DNA from: Metallyticus violacea
Lineage: Eukaryota; Arthropoda; Insecta; Mantodea; Metallyticidae
DNA length: 64,000 nucleotides
Assembly (NCBI GenBank): GCA_030762175.1
Contig: CM060833.1
Coordinates: 158,159,501-158,223,500, forward strand
Direction of reading: 5' to 3'
How positions within the stretch are numbered: the first letter of the stretch is position 1; every line of letters begins with the position of its first letter. Below, piece after piece: positions 11,150 through 22,536 of the stretch. The notes below the pieces were generated by a model. That model made no database searches, was not told where the DNA came from, and was given only the letters and a program-made list of their open reading frames with translations. The position numbers were made by a program, and so were the translations under genes.

Positions 11150-11250
11150 TCTTCCACTAGATGGCAGTAATCCCGTGAGGTTTCAAAATGGAGTCTCTAA
11201 ATGCTGCACTATTTTGGTGTAAAATGAGACCATTAACAGCATTCAGAGGC
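11150..11250 (+). repeat. Fragment related to the 5' part of the 13860-15200 element
   Basis: CTTCCACTAGATGGCAGT followed by AAAATGGAGTCTCTAA aligns with CTTCCGCTAGGTGACAAT and GAAATGGAGTTTCTAA at 13873-13920, in the same order and spacing. This suggests a second, short copy of the same mariner-type 5' end. Confidence 0.4.
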
Positions 11251-11318
11251 TTTTAATGAACGTGCATGGAGAGATAATCCATAATTTATTAGCATAAAAA
11301 GTATACCAGTGATTCACT

Positions 11319-12511
11319 TATGAGGGTAGGTCTATAAGGATTATCGCCTTCACAAAACCCCTATCTAGTGTCATGCCTTATCTGTTAAGTAAATAATTGT
11401 AGCTGTAACTTCCGCGTCGCTATGCTCAGTTGTTCAGATATAGTTACATAAAGAAAGTTATGTGTAAAAGATTGTGACATGTTCTAAATGGAGTATCGAA
11501 CTGCTAATAAGTTCTTCACAAAAGAAGGACTTACTTCAAATGAAATTAAACAGCGATTGGACGGTGTATATGGGGAAGCACCCCCTTCATTTTCTATCGT
11601 AAAAGAATGAGCCAAACTTTTCGAATGAGTCGAGAAGATGAAGAGCGTGCAGGTCGGCCCTTGGAGATGCTTACTCCTGAAAACAACGCTCTTGTGGAAG
11701 GAGAAATTATGGAAGCCTTGCGGCTCAAAGTTACATAAATAGCAGCAAGGTTGAGCCTTTGTAAAACAACAGTCCTTCGAATTATTCATGGACATGAATA
11801 AGGTTAGTGCAAGATGAGTGCCTAGACTTCTTTTCTCAGTCCAAAGCAGCAACGAGTCATCTGTTGGCAGTCACTTTTGGAGCTCTGTCGTGGCAACGAG
11901 AGAGAAGTTCTGCAAACCATTGTTACAGGAGATGAAACTGTGGTCCTCTGCTATGATCCATCCCTTGTCCAAAAGAGAATCAATAGAGTGGCGTAAACCT
12001 GGCGAAGCACCGCCTCTAAAGGCCAAGGTCATTCAGTCAACCAAGAAGATCATGGCCACAATCTTTTGGCACTGAGAAGAAATACTCTTCATTGATTTCA
12101 AGGAGAGGAACCACATAAGAGAAAAGGCGAGGGAAGCTGAGTGGTGGTGTGCGCCTTCTTCACGACAACGCGCCTGTGCACACAGTTCTTGTTGCAAAGG
12201 AAGGTGTGAAGGAGATCCGCCTTCAATCCTACAGCCCAGAACTAGCTCCCAGTGACTATTTCGTGTTCTCAAAACTCAAGAAGGACGTTCGAGGAAGGAA
12301 ATTTAAGTGTAACGAAGAAGTAGTGGATGCTGTTTATGCCCATATTGCAGACAAAACTTCTATTTGGGGGGGGGGGGATTGAAATGTTAATTCAAAGATT
12401 TGACAAGTGTATTGCAATAAAGGGCAACTTATTGAAAAGTAAAATATAATTTTTATATTTATCATACCTAGAAAATGGTTAGGCCGTAAACTTATGGGCC
12501 TACCCTTGTTA
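11319..12511 (+). mobile_element. Mariner family I, copy 3 (near full length, dead)
   Basis: TA-bounded, with right-end repeat TGGGCCTACCCTTG matching the left end TGAGGGTAGGTCTATA. About 20 bp of GC-rich subterminal sequence is missing between CTATA and AGGATTATCGCC, consistent with deletion between two ATA triplets. A G run (12365-12378) lies in the 3' coding region. Confidence 0.9.
11488..12442 (+). pseudogene. Mariner family I transposase pseudogene (copy 3)
   Basis: The upstream ATG at 11479 is followed at once by TAA, so the second methionine (11488) is used here. The frame is open for about 40 codons to a TGA in the KEWAK region (family residue W). Later blocks are shifted; HDNAPVHTVLVAKEGVKE (12158-12210) and YSPELAPSDYFVF (12229-12265) retain the second and third aspartates, but residues between them have been deleted, so the 34-residue spacing is lost. 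The segment after DKTS is disrupted by a G run. At least two frameshifts precede the catalytic core. Confidence 0.87.
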
Positions 12512-13473
12512 AATCCATTTCGACATGGGAGATCTCTATTGACTCGAAGGGAGTGTTCAAATAAACCTTCAGTTAGCTTCCAATCTCAAGAAGAACATAC
12601 AACAGAAATAGATTAGTGCAATACTCCTAGTCCTGAGCATCTAAGTAACCTATGTGGCTCATTAATGATATTAACAAACAGATAAATAGGCATGGGGTTA
12701 ATGTTACACTACATATTTAGTTAATTCTGTCCTTTGAATTATTAGCATTAATGTAATGAGCGAACCGGACCAAAGTTCAAAGACCCACATGACGACAAAA
12801 CACGACATCACCTTTAATCTTGAGCCGCAGTGACGCTACAGAAGTTGTGCTTCGAATGTATCTAATTACTAAACATTTCTAAACAAAGCAGCTTTGAAAT
12901 ATGTTAAATTGTACCATAAATATACCTATACAACATCCGTAACGCATAACAACATATGTAATACACCTATTTCCACACATTCCTTTGCAATGTCGCTTAA
13001 GAGTGAAATGTCAAGGTTCAACGCAGAGCACTTCAACTGCCTTTAGAAACTTTCGAACCGTAGCAGCAGCGCTGCAGAAGAAGCGCATGCCAACGGTTTT
13101 TTTCCTCTCTCTCTCTACCCACTCTGCTAAAAACTGCCTTAGCTCCCTCCAACTTCAATATCTAAAGCCACGCTGTACCTGCTATGCGTTCTATTCAATG
13201 TAGCGTTGCAGTGTTTAGGGTGACAGTATCCCATTTTCCACTCCAAAGTTCCTGAAAAAATATTCTTTACTTTTTTCTAGAAATGTTTCTCGATTAAACA
13301 GAAAATATCAGAGAGCATCGGATGCTAATGAAGTTTATGTTCTCAGCTATTATGCCGAAGACCATTATGGTCGTAATTAGATAATAAGCATTAAAGAAAG
13401 GGTGAAAGGTTGTAATAATATATCGCTTCATTAAGGCGAGAGTCCTTCAATAAGTAATGAAATACTTTCTTAC
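12512..13473. other. Spacer, nothing recognised
   Basis: About 960 bp with no supported feature. A short open frame at 12985-13203 has no recognisable domain. Confidence 0.4.
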
Positions 13474-13480
13474 CTCCCAT

Positions 13481-13784
13481 GTCCTAGTGGTGTAGTGGTA
13501 ACTATACTTGCCTCCTAAACCCAAGATCGCAGGTTCGATCCCGCCAAGGACCGATGGGTATTTTCGGGCGTAAAAGACCGAGTATGGGTTCTTTCGGATG
13601 GGAAGTAAAGCCGTGAGTCACGTGTCGTACATTTACGGCACGATAAAGAACCTCAAGCCTGAAAGAAGAGACCTCTGAGCAAAATTTGTCGGCCGTTTCA
13701 CGCCCTGGTTTGAATGGGAGGCTGATGACCTGAGATGTTAAAGTGCGTCGTAAATAAATAAAACAAAACAAAAACTAAAAAAAA
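13481..13784 (+). repeat. SINE A, full length
   Basis: Complete plus-strand copy with tRNA-like head (GTGTAGTGGTAAC, B box GGTTCGATCCC), family body and a tail running into AAATAAATAAAACAAAAC. CTCCCAT at 13474-13480 and 13785-13791 is a 7-bp target-site duplication. Moderately diverged. Confidence 0.9.
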
Positions 13785-14242
13785 CTCCCATCAGTTATCT
13801 TTGGAAGAATACAATATTTCACGTGTAGTCTCTTTGAAACTTGGCACACCAATTCATATAGTTTCATACTCTTCCGCTAGGTGACAATGACGGAATTACT
13901 TTTGAAATGGAGTTTCTAAGTAATTTATAAACAAAGAGCAGTAACTGAACTTCTTTTGGCCGAAAATGAGTGACATTCGGGGTTCAAGAAATGTGAATGA
14001 AGAAATGTCGTTTAAAAAAAAACACTGTAAGTCTTGGCGTAATGGCTGTCAACGAAAGAATTCCCTCAGAAAGTCTTGTCTGCTCCGGCGACCGCACACT
14101 GTAGTGATGGAACGGGCCTGCATTCGACGTTAGCCCCAGAACAATTGCTGCTGGAGGAACTCTTGCTGCTAGTCTCCGGCCCGAATGCCGGCGGAAAGAG
14201 CCGAAGGTAGTACGACAGCTATTTGATAATAACTTCGAAATA

Positions 14243-14322
14243 CACAGCGCAGTAGCATAGATGGTTAGAATACTGTGCTTGACTTATGACTTATGAAGGT
14301 TTCATAGCGGGCTCAAGTACTT
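14243..14322 (+). repeat. Possible tRNA-like head of a third SINE type
   Basis: AGCATAGATGGTTAGAATA resembles a pol III A box, and CGGGCTCAAGTACTTCC about 50 bp downstream resembles a B box. A T run (14330-14343) follows. No second copy was found here, so the assignment is weak. Confidence 0.25.
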
Positions 14323-14444
14323 CCATGCTTTTTTTTTTTTTTTCTGCAGGAGTTAAAGGAGATTTGCCACAATTACAATTATTTACTCGCTAAACCCTGG
14401 ATCCAACGGTTTCTAGGATTTGTCCAAGTCAACTGACATATTAG

Positions 14445-14448
14445 GTTA

Positions 14449-14504
<56 letters not shown>

Positions 14505-14680
14505 TTGCGAATTGGAATAAGAGAATTTTTCCTACCTTTACAATATTTCACCCGCCTAATAATACTCTCATTACAGTTGATTAGTTTATTGTGTGTATAT
14601 ATATGAACTACTTGCGAATTAGAATTAAGAGCCAATTCCCACCGTTACTCATTTCACCGCCTAATAATGCACACTTGAAG
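14445..14680 (+). repeat. Diverged direct duplication with an expanded (TA)n
   Basis: Unit 1 (about 14445-14575) and unit 2 (about 14580-14680) share GTGTGTATATAT, then CTTGCGAATT-like and CACCGCCTAATAAT-like segments in the same order. Unit 1 carries a TA run at 14456-14499; unit 2 has only a few repeats. Confidence 0.6.
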
Positions 14681-15236
14681 CTCTATCAGCAAAGACATTC
14701 CTCCAGCAGCAAGAGCACAGATTGCTGCATTTGTTCAGGGACTAACGTCAAGTGGTGCCTGCAACCTCGTGACGATATCGACGTCTAACAAGCAAACAGC
14801 TCACTGTTCAACTTGTTACGTTCGTCGACAATGTCAACAAATTATCGATACTCAAAATATTTAAAGTTTTGCACGAAATGGCCTAACTGCCGATCATAAG
14901 GAAGAGAGAGCATCATCATCTGTTCAGAACTACTTGCTGACCATGTGGCTAAGGATGAGGACTTATTTAGCTTTGTAATGGGGAATGAAACACAACTCTG
15001 CCACTCCCAGCCTGAGATCATAAAAAATCAGAGAGCGGTATTACAAAGCTCTCTTCTCCTCTCCAGAGAGGAATAAAAAAGTTCAAGACAATATCCTCAA
15101 TGCTAAAGTCGTGTTACGTTTTTCTAGGACCCTGAAGGGATTACTTTGCTCGATATACTCGTGTTGCCTAGTGGCGGAACTAACTAACTTCGAAGTACAC
15201 GGTAGACCATATTTATAGGCATTTAAACTCCCGGGC

Positions 15237-15515
15237 ACCGCTAGGGTGACAGAGGTCGTTAAGGCGCGGACTCGTGAGCGGGGAGTCTGGGGTTCGAATC
15301 CCGCCAGGACCGTCTCCCCTGACTGAGGTTTTTTCCAGGTTTTCCTCAGTCTTCATAACTGGAAAATGCCGGGGAGGTACCCTAAACTAAGGCCTGGAAC
15401 GTTTCCTTCCTTAAAAACAAAAATCCTTTCGCAATATATCATTTCATCTCGTGTATCATCAGTGTCCATCGGCTGTGGTGCCTCTGCAGCAAAAAACGGG
15501 CGTTAAACACCATTC
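15237..15515 (+). repeat. SINE B, full length
   Basis: Plus-strand copy with intact B box (GGTTCGAATCC) and nearly intact A box (GAGGTCGTTAAGG). It runs through CAGGTTTTCCTCAGTC to CGGGCGTTAAACACC. The poly(A) tail has been lost and no clear target-site duplication was seen. Confidence 0.88.
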
Positions 15516-16205
15516 ATTTATGCACACAATTCAAAAATAAAAAAATCTCCCAGACGAAATGTATCGAGGTGCCATGAGAATGGAAGTAGCCATGTGCTAA
15601 ATCGAGCAACCCATTTCATATTCCGCAAAGTTGAAAGAGGATGACAGAAAGAGGCACTGTTTCTAGTGTACTAACACTCGCAAGAATAAACATCAAATGC
15701 AACATTATTTTTAGTGTTTTGCATGCAAAGAGAGCATGTAGACCCCGGATGCTAACCCAGCACGTGTAGCGAATGCCATTCAAAGTTCCTCTGGGCAGTC
15801 AAAATCACAGCTATGTATGTCCACAGAGCTGAACATTTCTCGAAACGCCGCAGATAATAATGAAAGGCCTGCAGTTAAGGCCTTGTCATTCCCGTTTGGG
15901 TTAATGCTCTCAACGAAGACGATGAGGATAGGCGCATGAAGAAAAACATGCTTTGGAAAACACGGCGTCCGCAGAATATTTTTGAGGGAAGGGCAACATA
16001 TGTTTGAAAGTAGATGATTTACCACGTTTGAAAAATCAATTAAACCTAATTTTTAAAAACGAAATAACAAAGCAGATATAGGTTAATCAGTTATATTCAC
16101 CTTAAATGCTTTATTTTAAAATATCAGTGTTTTGGCTATTAAACAGAAATTTATTAATTTTAAAACATTCTGGGGGAGTGCCCCCTTCCTTTAATATAGG
16201 GGCTG
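15516..16205. other. Spacer, nothing recognised
   Basis: No supported feature. The 81-codon minus-strand frame at 15780-16025 has no recognisable motif. Confidence 0.35.
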
Positions 16206-16209
16206 CAAG

Positions 16210-16650
16210 AACACCGTAATGTGACTATCCACATCAAAGACAAAAGTCATGGTGTATTGATATGTTATAATGGTTCAATCGGCCCATTGTTTTTCAACGA
16301 TATGGTTACAACAAAAAATTACTTGCAGTTGCTTACCGGTACATTGATGATCTGTGGTGGCAACAAGATGGGGGCATCCCCACACCTCGCCATAGCCATA
16401 TGGTTGGACGAAACGTTTCCACAAAGCTGGATTGACCGAGGTGGGTCTGTGGAATGGCCATTTTGACCGCTCCAGATTTTCCCTATTTGGTCATCTTAGA
16501 CACAGGGTATTTCAAGATCGCATCGAAAATCTGAATGAGCTACGCACAACTATCACAGAAGTTTAGAGGATATCACTACAAATGTGCCAAACTTCCTGTG
16601 ACAACGTTGCTCTTTGTCTTTAGGCATGTAAAGATATTGAGCATTGATGG
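16210..16650 (+). pseudogene. Mariner-like transposase C-terminal remnant (LDETFP type)
   Basis: The plus strand encodes GPLFFNDMVTTKNYLQLL (about 16280-16335) and WLDETFPQSWIDRGGSVEWP (about 16401-16460). These match the region either side of the second catalytic block in the group whose intact members read LDE.FP.RWIGR.G..EWP. Another frame shows RIENLNELRTTITE (about 16520-16560), which fits the C-terminal helix. The QDGAP motif has been altered to QDGGIP, and stops follow the EWP block. The N-terminal half was not found. Confidence 0.7.
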
Positions 16651-17012
16651 ACCATATCATGAAAAAATACGTAAGCTTCATATTTAAGGTACTTTATGTT
16701 AATGTTTATGTATATTACTTGATAATAGTTGGTAGTTTGTTCAGAATAAAGCCTTTTCAACCATATACATAAATATGGAGCACTCTATATATGTCAAAAC
16801 TCCTCGGAATTTGAAGAAATGGTTCTGGCGTATGCTTCCCTACAAAGATTGTTAAAACTCCTTTTATGACAATGCGAAGACACATACAAGCGTACACATT
16901 TGAGAAGAGATAACTGATTTGTAAAATATGGAAGGGTGAAAAAAGTATGATAGGTTCGTAAATTCCAAACATGTGAACAATTTTTCGCCCAGGACTGTAG
17001 TATACCACAACA
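16651..17012. other. Spacer, nothing recognised
   Basis: AT-rich sequence up to the truncated left edge of the next mariner copy. Confidence 0.4.
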
Positions 17013-17862
17013 GGACCGGCGATTCAAAGTTATAGAAATAACAGCAAGGTTGGGTCTTTCTAAAACAACAGTCCTTCGAATTATTCATGAACATTTAAAC
17101 ATGAATATGGTTAGTGCAAGATGGGCCCCTAGACTTCTATCTTCAGTCCAAAAGCAGCAACGAGTCATTTGTTGTCAGGCATTTTTGGAGTTCTGCCTTG
17201 GCAACGAGAGAAAAGTTCTGCAAACCATTGTACAGATGAAACTATGGTTTTCTACTATGATTCCTTGTCCAAAAGAATCAATAGAGTGGCGTAAACCTGG
17301 TGAAGCACCGCCTTTAAAGACCAAGGTCACTCAGTCAACCAAGAAGATCATGACCACAATCTTTTGGGACTGTGAAGGAATACTCTTCATTTACTTCAAG
17401 GAGAGGAACACACGTAAATGGGGAGTACTATGCTGGCCTACTGCACAGACTACGTGCTTCCATCAAAGAGAAAAGATGAGGAAAGCTGAGTGGTGGTGTG
17501 TGCCTTCTTCACGACAAACAGCCTGTGCACACAGCTCTTGTTGCAAAGGAAGCTGTGAAGAAATGTGGCTTCAAGGAGACCGATCATCTACCCTACAGCT
17601 CAGATCTAGCTCCTATGACTATTTCCTCTTCTCAAAACTCAAGAAGGATCTTGGAGGAAGGATATTTAAGTGTGACAAAGAAGTAATGGATTTTGTTAAT
17701 ATCCCCTTTGCAGAAAAAACTTCCGACTATTTTTTTGGGGGAAGATTGAAATGTTAATTCAAAGACGTGAGAAGTGTATTGCAATAAAGAGTAACTATAT
17801 GGAAAAGTGAAATATAGTTTTTGTCCTTATCATAACTAGAAACTTATGGATCTACCCTCGTA
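17013..17862 (+). mobile_element. Mariner family I, copy 4 (5'-truncated)
   Basis: Homology starts abruptly at GACCGGCGATTCAAAG and runs to the right terminal repeat (CTTATGGATCTACCCTCG, then TA). About 14 bp of GC-rich sequence before the right end is missing. The left terminal repeat and the start of the transposase are absent. Confidence 0.88.
17014..17810 (+). pseudogene. Mariner family I transposase pseudogene (copy 4)
   Basis: A 235-codon frame (17050-17757) is the longest open frame of any copy, but it is a mosaic. It starts GLSKTTVLRIIHEHLN in the true frame, then shifts where a deletion turns the TGDET block into unrelated residues, so the first aspartate is lost. In another frame the second block reads HDKQPVHTALVAKEAVKKC, so the N after the aspartate is changed, and the third block shifts out of frame after SSDLAP. 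The open frame is therefore misleading and does not encode an active enzyme. Confidence 0.87.
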
Positions 17863-19352
17863 CTTAGTGTGTGCTATCAGCTGTTCCTGTAAATGGTGAA
17901 AGGTGGCTCTTTATAATATTGTTCACAGACAATTTTTCCAAGACCTCCCTTGTTGTATATACCCCACAAAAGCTGCAATCTATAATGATCAAAAACTTTT
18001 CAGCAGTAGTTGTTTATGAAGGTCTACTCTAATGTAACTAGCAATATTATTGTTGACAAACAAGAAATAAAAATATTCTCCTTACAAAAACTATGTCAAA
18101 GCCCCTTAAGGTGACTTGTTGGCATGCTGAAGAGAAAGAACTGGTGCCCGGGCTTCATCAAAGGCTCTGTTCAATTCATTTCACCGAGTTTTATTTCCGG
18201 CGAAAGAATACAAAAAGAGATGCATTTCCAGCAGTATTCACTTCCTCAATATATCTTTAACGCTGGTATAATTATTTGCAAAATTTCGAACATGGTTAGA
18301 AATGAAATGATCGGTAGGTATATAGAATATATGTAACAAAAAAAAAAAAAAGTTTATACGTGTGTTATGTTTGAACAGGTTCTACAGTTTGCAGTAGGTG
18401 ACATAAAGTGTTAAGTGACAGCACACTAAGACAATGCTTCCATTTCCTTTCTTTTTTATTGGGACGGGATGCGTTTTGTTTTATTAATTTACCGACTCAA
18501 TAATTTATATAGCCTCATTAATTTTTATGTCTGCTGAAAGTTTGCTGTTTTAAATGTTATGATATGCATGTTGAGAGACTTACTGGGGTTATTTCAGCTT
18601 TCCATTGATTATTTCAACATTTCTTAATTTTATTTTCATAATTTCGCATTTGTTATCGTTACAAAACATTATAATGTGTTTTAAATAATGAATACATGGA
18701 TATGATCTTCGTTGATGGAGGAGAATGCAGGTAAAAGCAACGAAATGGCTGCAGACTATATTCTGAACGCTGTCCAAAATGAACACAGTCTTCTAAATAT
18801 ACCATCAGGCCTGATGTAGGCTTCATAGTGATAAGAACATGCCAAATAATAGAATTAGCTACTTGTAATGATAAATTAATAGCAGTATTAGCGTTGATAA
18901 AAAAACCACATGTATCAGTAAGGAATACTGCATATCGAAAAGTTTAATACATCGAATGTTATATCAAAATGACTGTATCTATTAACACTAAGGAACTTTA
19001 ATAAGACATAAAACAGTACTGTGTATATAGAATGAGATGAGGATAAAGCCATTGTGGAAAAAGGGTATGGCGAAAGAGCGAAGAAAAAAAGGAAAGCAAG
19101 ATAGAGAAGTAAAGTAAAATATATATTAAAATTGTTATGATAAATATTATTAATACTACTATATATTATTATTACTGTTGTTAACGATGCCATAGTAATG
19201 AATTGATAGGGTAAATGTTGCATTGATAAATGTCAATTAGATTCGCAAACAAACAATACAATTAGTGTTGAAACAATTGGCTAATATAAGATATACATGT
19301 GACATTTACACAAATTTATTTATAAAGATGATATAATGTAGAAAGATGATAT
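17863..19352. other. Spacer, nothing recognised
   Basis: About 1.5 kb of AT-rich DNA. Short open frames at 18124-18336 and 18915-19223 lack any recognisable motif. Confidence 0.4.
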
Positions 19353-19364
19353 GATATAATATGG

Positions 19365-19661
19365 TTTGTTGATTTGTTTTATTTAAGGATGCTCTTTAAC
19401 ATCTCAGGTCATCAGCGACGCATTCTATTCAGGGCGTGAAACGGCCGGAAAATTTTGCTCGGAGGCCTCTTCTTTCAGGCTTGAGGTTCTTTTTCGTGTC
19501 GTAAATGTACGACACGGTACCCACGGCTATACTTCCCTTCCGAAGGAAGCCATACTTACGATTTTTATGCCTGAAAAAATCAATCGGTCCTGGCCGGGTT
19601 TGAACCCGCGATCTTGGGCTTAGAAGGCAAGTATGGTTACCACTGCACCACCAGGATCGAT
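19365..19661 (-). repeat. SINE A, full length
   Basis: Minus-strand copy with A box, a slightly altered B box (GGTTCAAACCC) and complete tail. GATATAATATGG (19353-19364) and GATATATTATGG (19662-19673) form a 12-bp target-site duplication with one mismatch. Confidence 0.9.
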
Positions 19662-19947
19662 GATATATTATGGAAAATAAAGAAACTATATAAGATCAAT
19701 ATATATATATAATACATAGTTTTATAGGAATAGATACACATAAGTGTAAAGTAAAAGTATGTAAGAAATACACTGGGCACCAGTACAGTTTCTACTGGAT
19801 ACCGGCGAATGTAGTTTAATAATTTAGAGTTAAAGATTAAGTGGAAGAAGGGGCTGCTTTCTAGTAATTAGGAACTAGTTGAAGGGAATGTAATTTTGTT
19901 ATGTATCAAATTTGTTATTTTTATCATTTTAGTAAATTTCTAATTGT

Positions 19948-20212
19948 TTTTTTTTTTTTAATAATGTTTAACACCCGTTTTTACTACTGAGGCACCACAG
20001 GCGGTGGACACTGATGATACATAACATGAAATGATAAATTTGGAAAGGATTTTTTTTTTTTTTTAAGGAAGGAAGCGTTCCAGGCCTAAGTTTAGGTACC
20101 TCCCCGGCATTTGCCAGTTATGAAGACTGAGGAAAACCTGGAAAAAACCCCAGTCAGGGAGGACGGTCCTGGCGGGATTCGAACCGCAGACCTCCCGCTC
20201 ACGAGTCCGTGC
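19948..20212 (-). repeat. SINE B, 5'-truncated in the tRNA-like head
   Basis: The copy retains the B box (GGTTCGAATCC with one change) and all downstream parts but ends before the A box. TTTCTAATTGT at 19937-19947 and 20213-20223 is a perfect 11-bp duplication, so the truncation happened at insertion. Confidence 0.9.
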
Positions 20213-20223
20213 TTTCTAATTGT

Positions 20224-20499
20224 GATCTAGGTATAATTATCATATGGAAAATAACAATGTAAGAATATAACTTGGTAATTTAGAAATAAAGTGTAAGAGT
20301 TTGTAATACACGAAACAAGTACCGGGATGGAGTATTTCGTACTTACTGCGCAGCTAAGGAATGCGGGAGCTAATATGTAAAGACCAGCACGCTAAAAAGA
20401 GAAATCGTATGCTGGGAGAAACGGTAGCCTTGGGGTAGTTTTTATGACTCCTTTAAAACTTTTGTATGGCAAACCGCGCTTTACATGACCTTTTTTAAT
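20224..20499. other. Spacer, nothing recognised
   Basis: Short AT-rich interval without a supported feature. Confidence 0.4.
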
Positions 20500-20540
20500 A
20501 TTAGTATTAAATAATGTTTAACGCCCTTTTCATTACAGAG
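20500..20540 (-). repeat. SINE B tail fragment
   Basis: About 40 bp matching the very end of SINE B on the minus strand (GGGCGTTAAACATTATT). Confidence 0.55.
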
Positions 20541-21222
20541 TTCTATAGTTAAGCCAACGAACTCGTGGCCAAGGATGAACATTTTTATTATTTATGTTAT
20601 AAAATGACAATGTATCATAAAAAAACAGCATGTTGTAAATCAAAATGTATCACTAAGGTCTGGTGGTCAGCTCCTGACTTCTTTTTCCGATCTCAATTTC
20701 GAGTTCAGAATATTTCTCTGGTGGTTATTCCCTATGACGCCCACTCTATTAGTAGATTGTAGATTTAAGTTTACATTAGTTTAATTAACGCCTGCTCTCT
20801 GCCAAATAGGAAAATAGGATATACAATGCCACAAGGCGATATTTGAATGGAACTGAAAAAAAAACACCATGTGTAAACAATAAAGCACAAATGTGCGCTT
20901 GCTGAAAGAGCTGTAAAAAAAAAAAAAAAAAAAAAAATAGCGCTACCTTTTCCAATCATTACCACACAAAACAGTACGGCACAGTTTTATTGCATTTATT
21001 GCAGGCTGGAATTTCTTTTGGCTATTTAGAAAATTTCCTTCGAAATATTTTTAAAAATATAAAGAGGTAACTGTTCCAAGTAAGGAGGAAAAAATAGTTT
21101 GTGCCCATGCTATGAAAATGGAGTTGAAATATTTACAAAGAAACAAATGGGTAGGCTTGGCGGAAAATATTCTTGCTATTGTCATAGGAACACAAAACCT
21201 GCAATACGAACATCGCTCAGTT

Positions 21223-21278
<56 letters not shown>

Positions 21279-21568
21279 AATTAAACTTCTTCATCTGTTT
21301 CCTTTTTATACACAAGGAAGGCAGCTAAAACATTTATTTTCTGCAACAATAAAATTGCCTCACTAATAAACATTTGTCATTCATTGAACTCGTGTATACT
21401 AAACTGCCTAAACGTATCATAAAGCTTGAACAAAGGGGAGGAGTTTAAGTCGGTGTGGCAACTTGAAGCTGTTTCTGGTGTTATGGGGAGTGTGCTTTCT
21501 GAGGGCTTGTTCAATCAGAAAGAAGGCAAAGTTTAACGCCAGAAATCTAAAAGTGAATTTTGTAGTTA
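20541..21568. other. Spacer with homopolymer and microsatellite runs
   Basis: No gene recognised. It contains an A run at 20914-20937 and the CA/A microsatellite listed separately. Confidence 0.4.
21226..21281 (+). repeat. (CA)n followed by poly(A) microsatellite
   Basis: About 15 CA units run directly into 24 A residues. Confidence 0.95.
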
Positions 21569-21995
21569 TACGAGGGTAGATCCATAAGTTTCCGGCCTCG
21601 CCGATAAGGATTATCTTCTTCACAAAAGCCTTATCTGTTAAGTAAATAATTGCAGCTGTAACCTCCGCACCGCTGTGTTCAGTTGTTCAGATATAGTTGC
21701 ATAAAGAAGGCTACGTGCAGAAAATTGTGACATGTTCAAAATGCAGTATCGAGCTGTTATTAAGTTCTTCACAAAAGAAGGACTTACTCGAAATGAAATT
21801 AAACAGCGATTGGACGGTGTATAGTGGGAAACATCCCCGCTCATATTCTACCGTAAAAGAATGGGTCGAGAAAGCATTGAAGACGAAGAGCGTGCAGGTC
21901 GGCCCTTGGAGGTGCTCAATCCTGAAAACGTCGCTATTGTGGAAGGAGAAATTATGGAAGACCGGCAGCTGAAAGTTATAGAAATAGCAGCAAGA
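21569..21995 (+). mobile_element. Mariner family I, copy 5 (3'-truncated)
   Basis: Starts with the best-preserved left terminal repeat in the window (TA, then CGAGGGTAGATCCATAAG) and stops near 21995 after GAAATAGCAGCAAGAG. Sequence related to SINE A follows directly. Confidence 0.88.
21732..21995 (+). pseudogene. Mariner family I transposase, N-terminal part (copy 5)
   Basis: From the family ATG the frame reads AVIKFFTKEGLTRNEIKQRL and then GV followed by TAG. A short deletion has joined the KEW and GRESIED regions. The second helix-turn-helix segment (KVIEIAAR) marks the end. No catalytic residue is present. Confidence 0.86.
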
Positions 21996-22004
21996 GTCCT
22001 TCCT

Positions 22005-22125
22005 TCATTTACGACAATGAACCCACGGCTTTACTTCCCTTTCGAAAGAAGTGATATTTAGGATTTACAAGCCGTTATCTCGAGTATTTGAGAAAGCATG
22101 GTTACCATTAGACCACTGGATTGAC
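22005..22125 (-). repeat. SINE A fragment, diverged
   Basis: ACCCACGGCTTTACTTCCC and GATATTTAGGATTTA match the SINE A body, and ATGGTTACCATTAGACCAC matches the inverted A-box region. The segment between them has diverged or been rearranged. Confidence 0.6.
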
Positions 22126-22134
22126 AAGAGGTGA

Positions 22135-22285
22135 TGACGAGTGAAATGGAGGCAAAAACCAGATAGTAGGACCGAACTTGCCTAGACCCTGCTTCGCGCC
22201 CCACAAATCGTACATAAAACAACTGAGATCCAACACGAATTTCCTTGCAGGGGATGAGTAATCTAACCACTCGGTCACGGTGCCG
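22135..22285 (-). repeat. Possible third tRNA-like SINE
   Basis: On the minus strand GGCACCGTGACCGAGTGGTT resembles a tRNA head with an A box (TGACCGAGTGGTTAGATTA), and TGTTGGATCTC 50 bp on could be a worn B box. It is unlike both SINE A and SINE B. Only one copy is seen. Confidence 0.35.
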
Positions 22286-22536
22286 CCAAACAAAGGCAAT
22301 TACAGAGTAAAATAAGTGAATATATTCCCCTCCTCCTATTTACAAAATCGCACTCTAGCTGCTGTCGGGAGTTAATGTGCAGACCACAAGTCTTGAGTTG
22401 GCGCGAACACCACAACGATGGAAGCAGATGAAGCAGGGCCCTAGGGATGTCCATGAAGACCGCCATTTTAATGTACATTGCCTTTTTAGTGCTTCTTTTT
22501 TTTAAATTTTTGCCTGCGTCTTACAAATACCGATTA

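Larger units (their letters stand above)
13860..15200 (+). pseudogene. Mariner-type transposase remnant, highly eroded
   Basis: The clearest block (about 14880-15190) reads CSELLADHVAKDEDLFSFV and then GNETQLCHSQPEI, followed by DPEGITLLDILV. In mariner transposases these correspond to the segment before the first catalytic aspartate, the GDETW motif (here D changed to N) and the WD..G...VDFL strand. A possible N-terminal block AVTELLLAENE lies near 13940. The intervening ~800 bp holds unrelated sequence including a TA microsatellite and a local duplication. The second and third catalytic regions were not found. Confidence 0.55.

Noticed and set aside
13000..13200. A possible coding exon (72-codon frame at 12985-13203)
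   Set aside because: No motif, no splice context and no similarity to anything recognised.
17050..17757. A 235-codon open frame that could pass for an intact mariner transposase
   Set aside because: It is a frame-shifted mosaic. The first catalytic block is out of frame and the second and third blocks lie in another frame.
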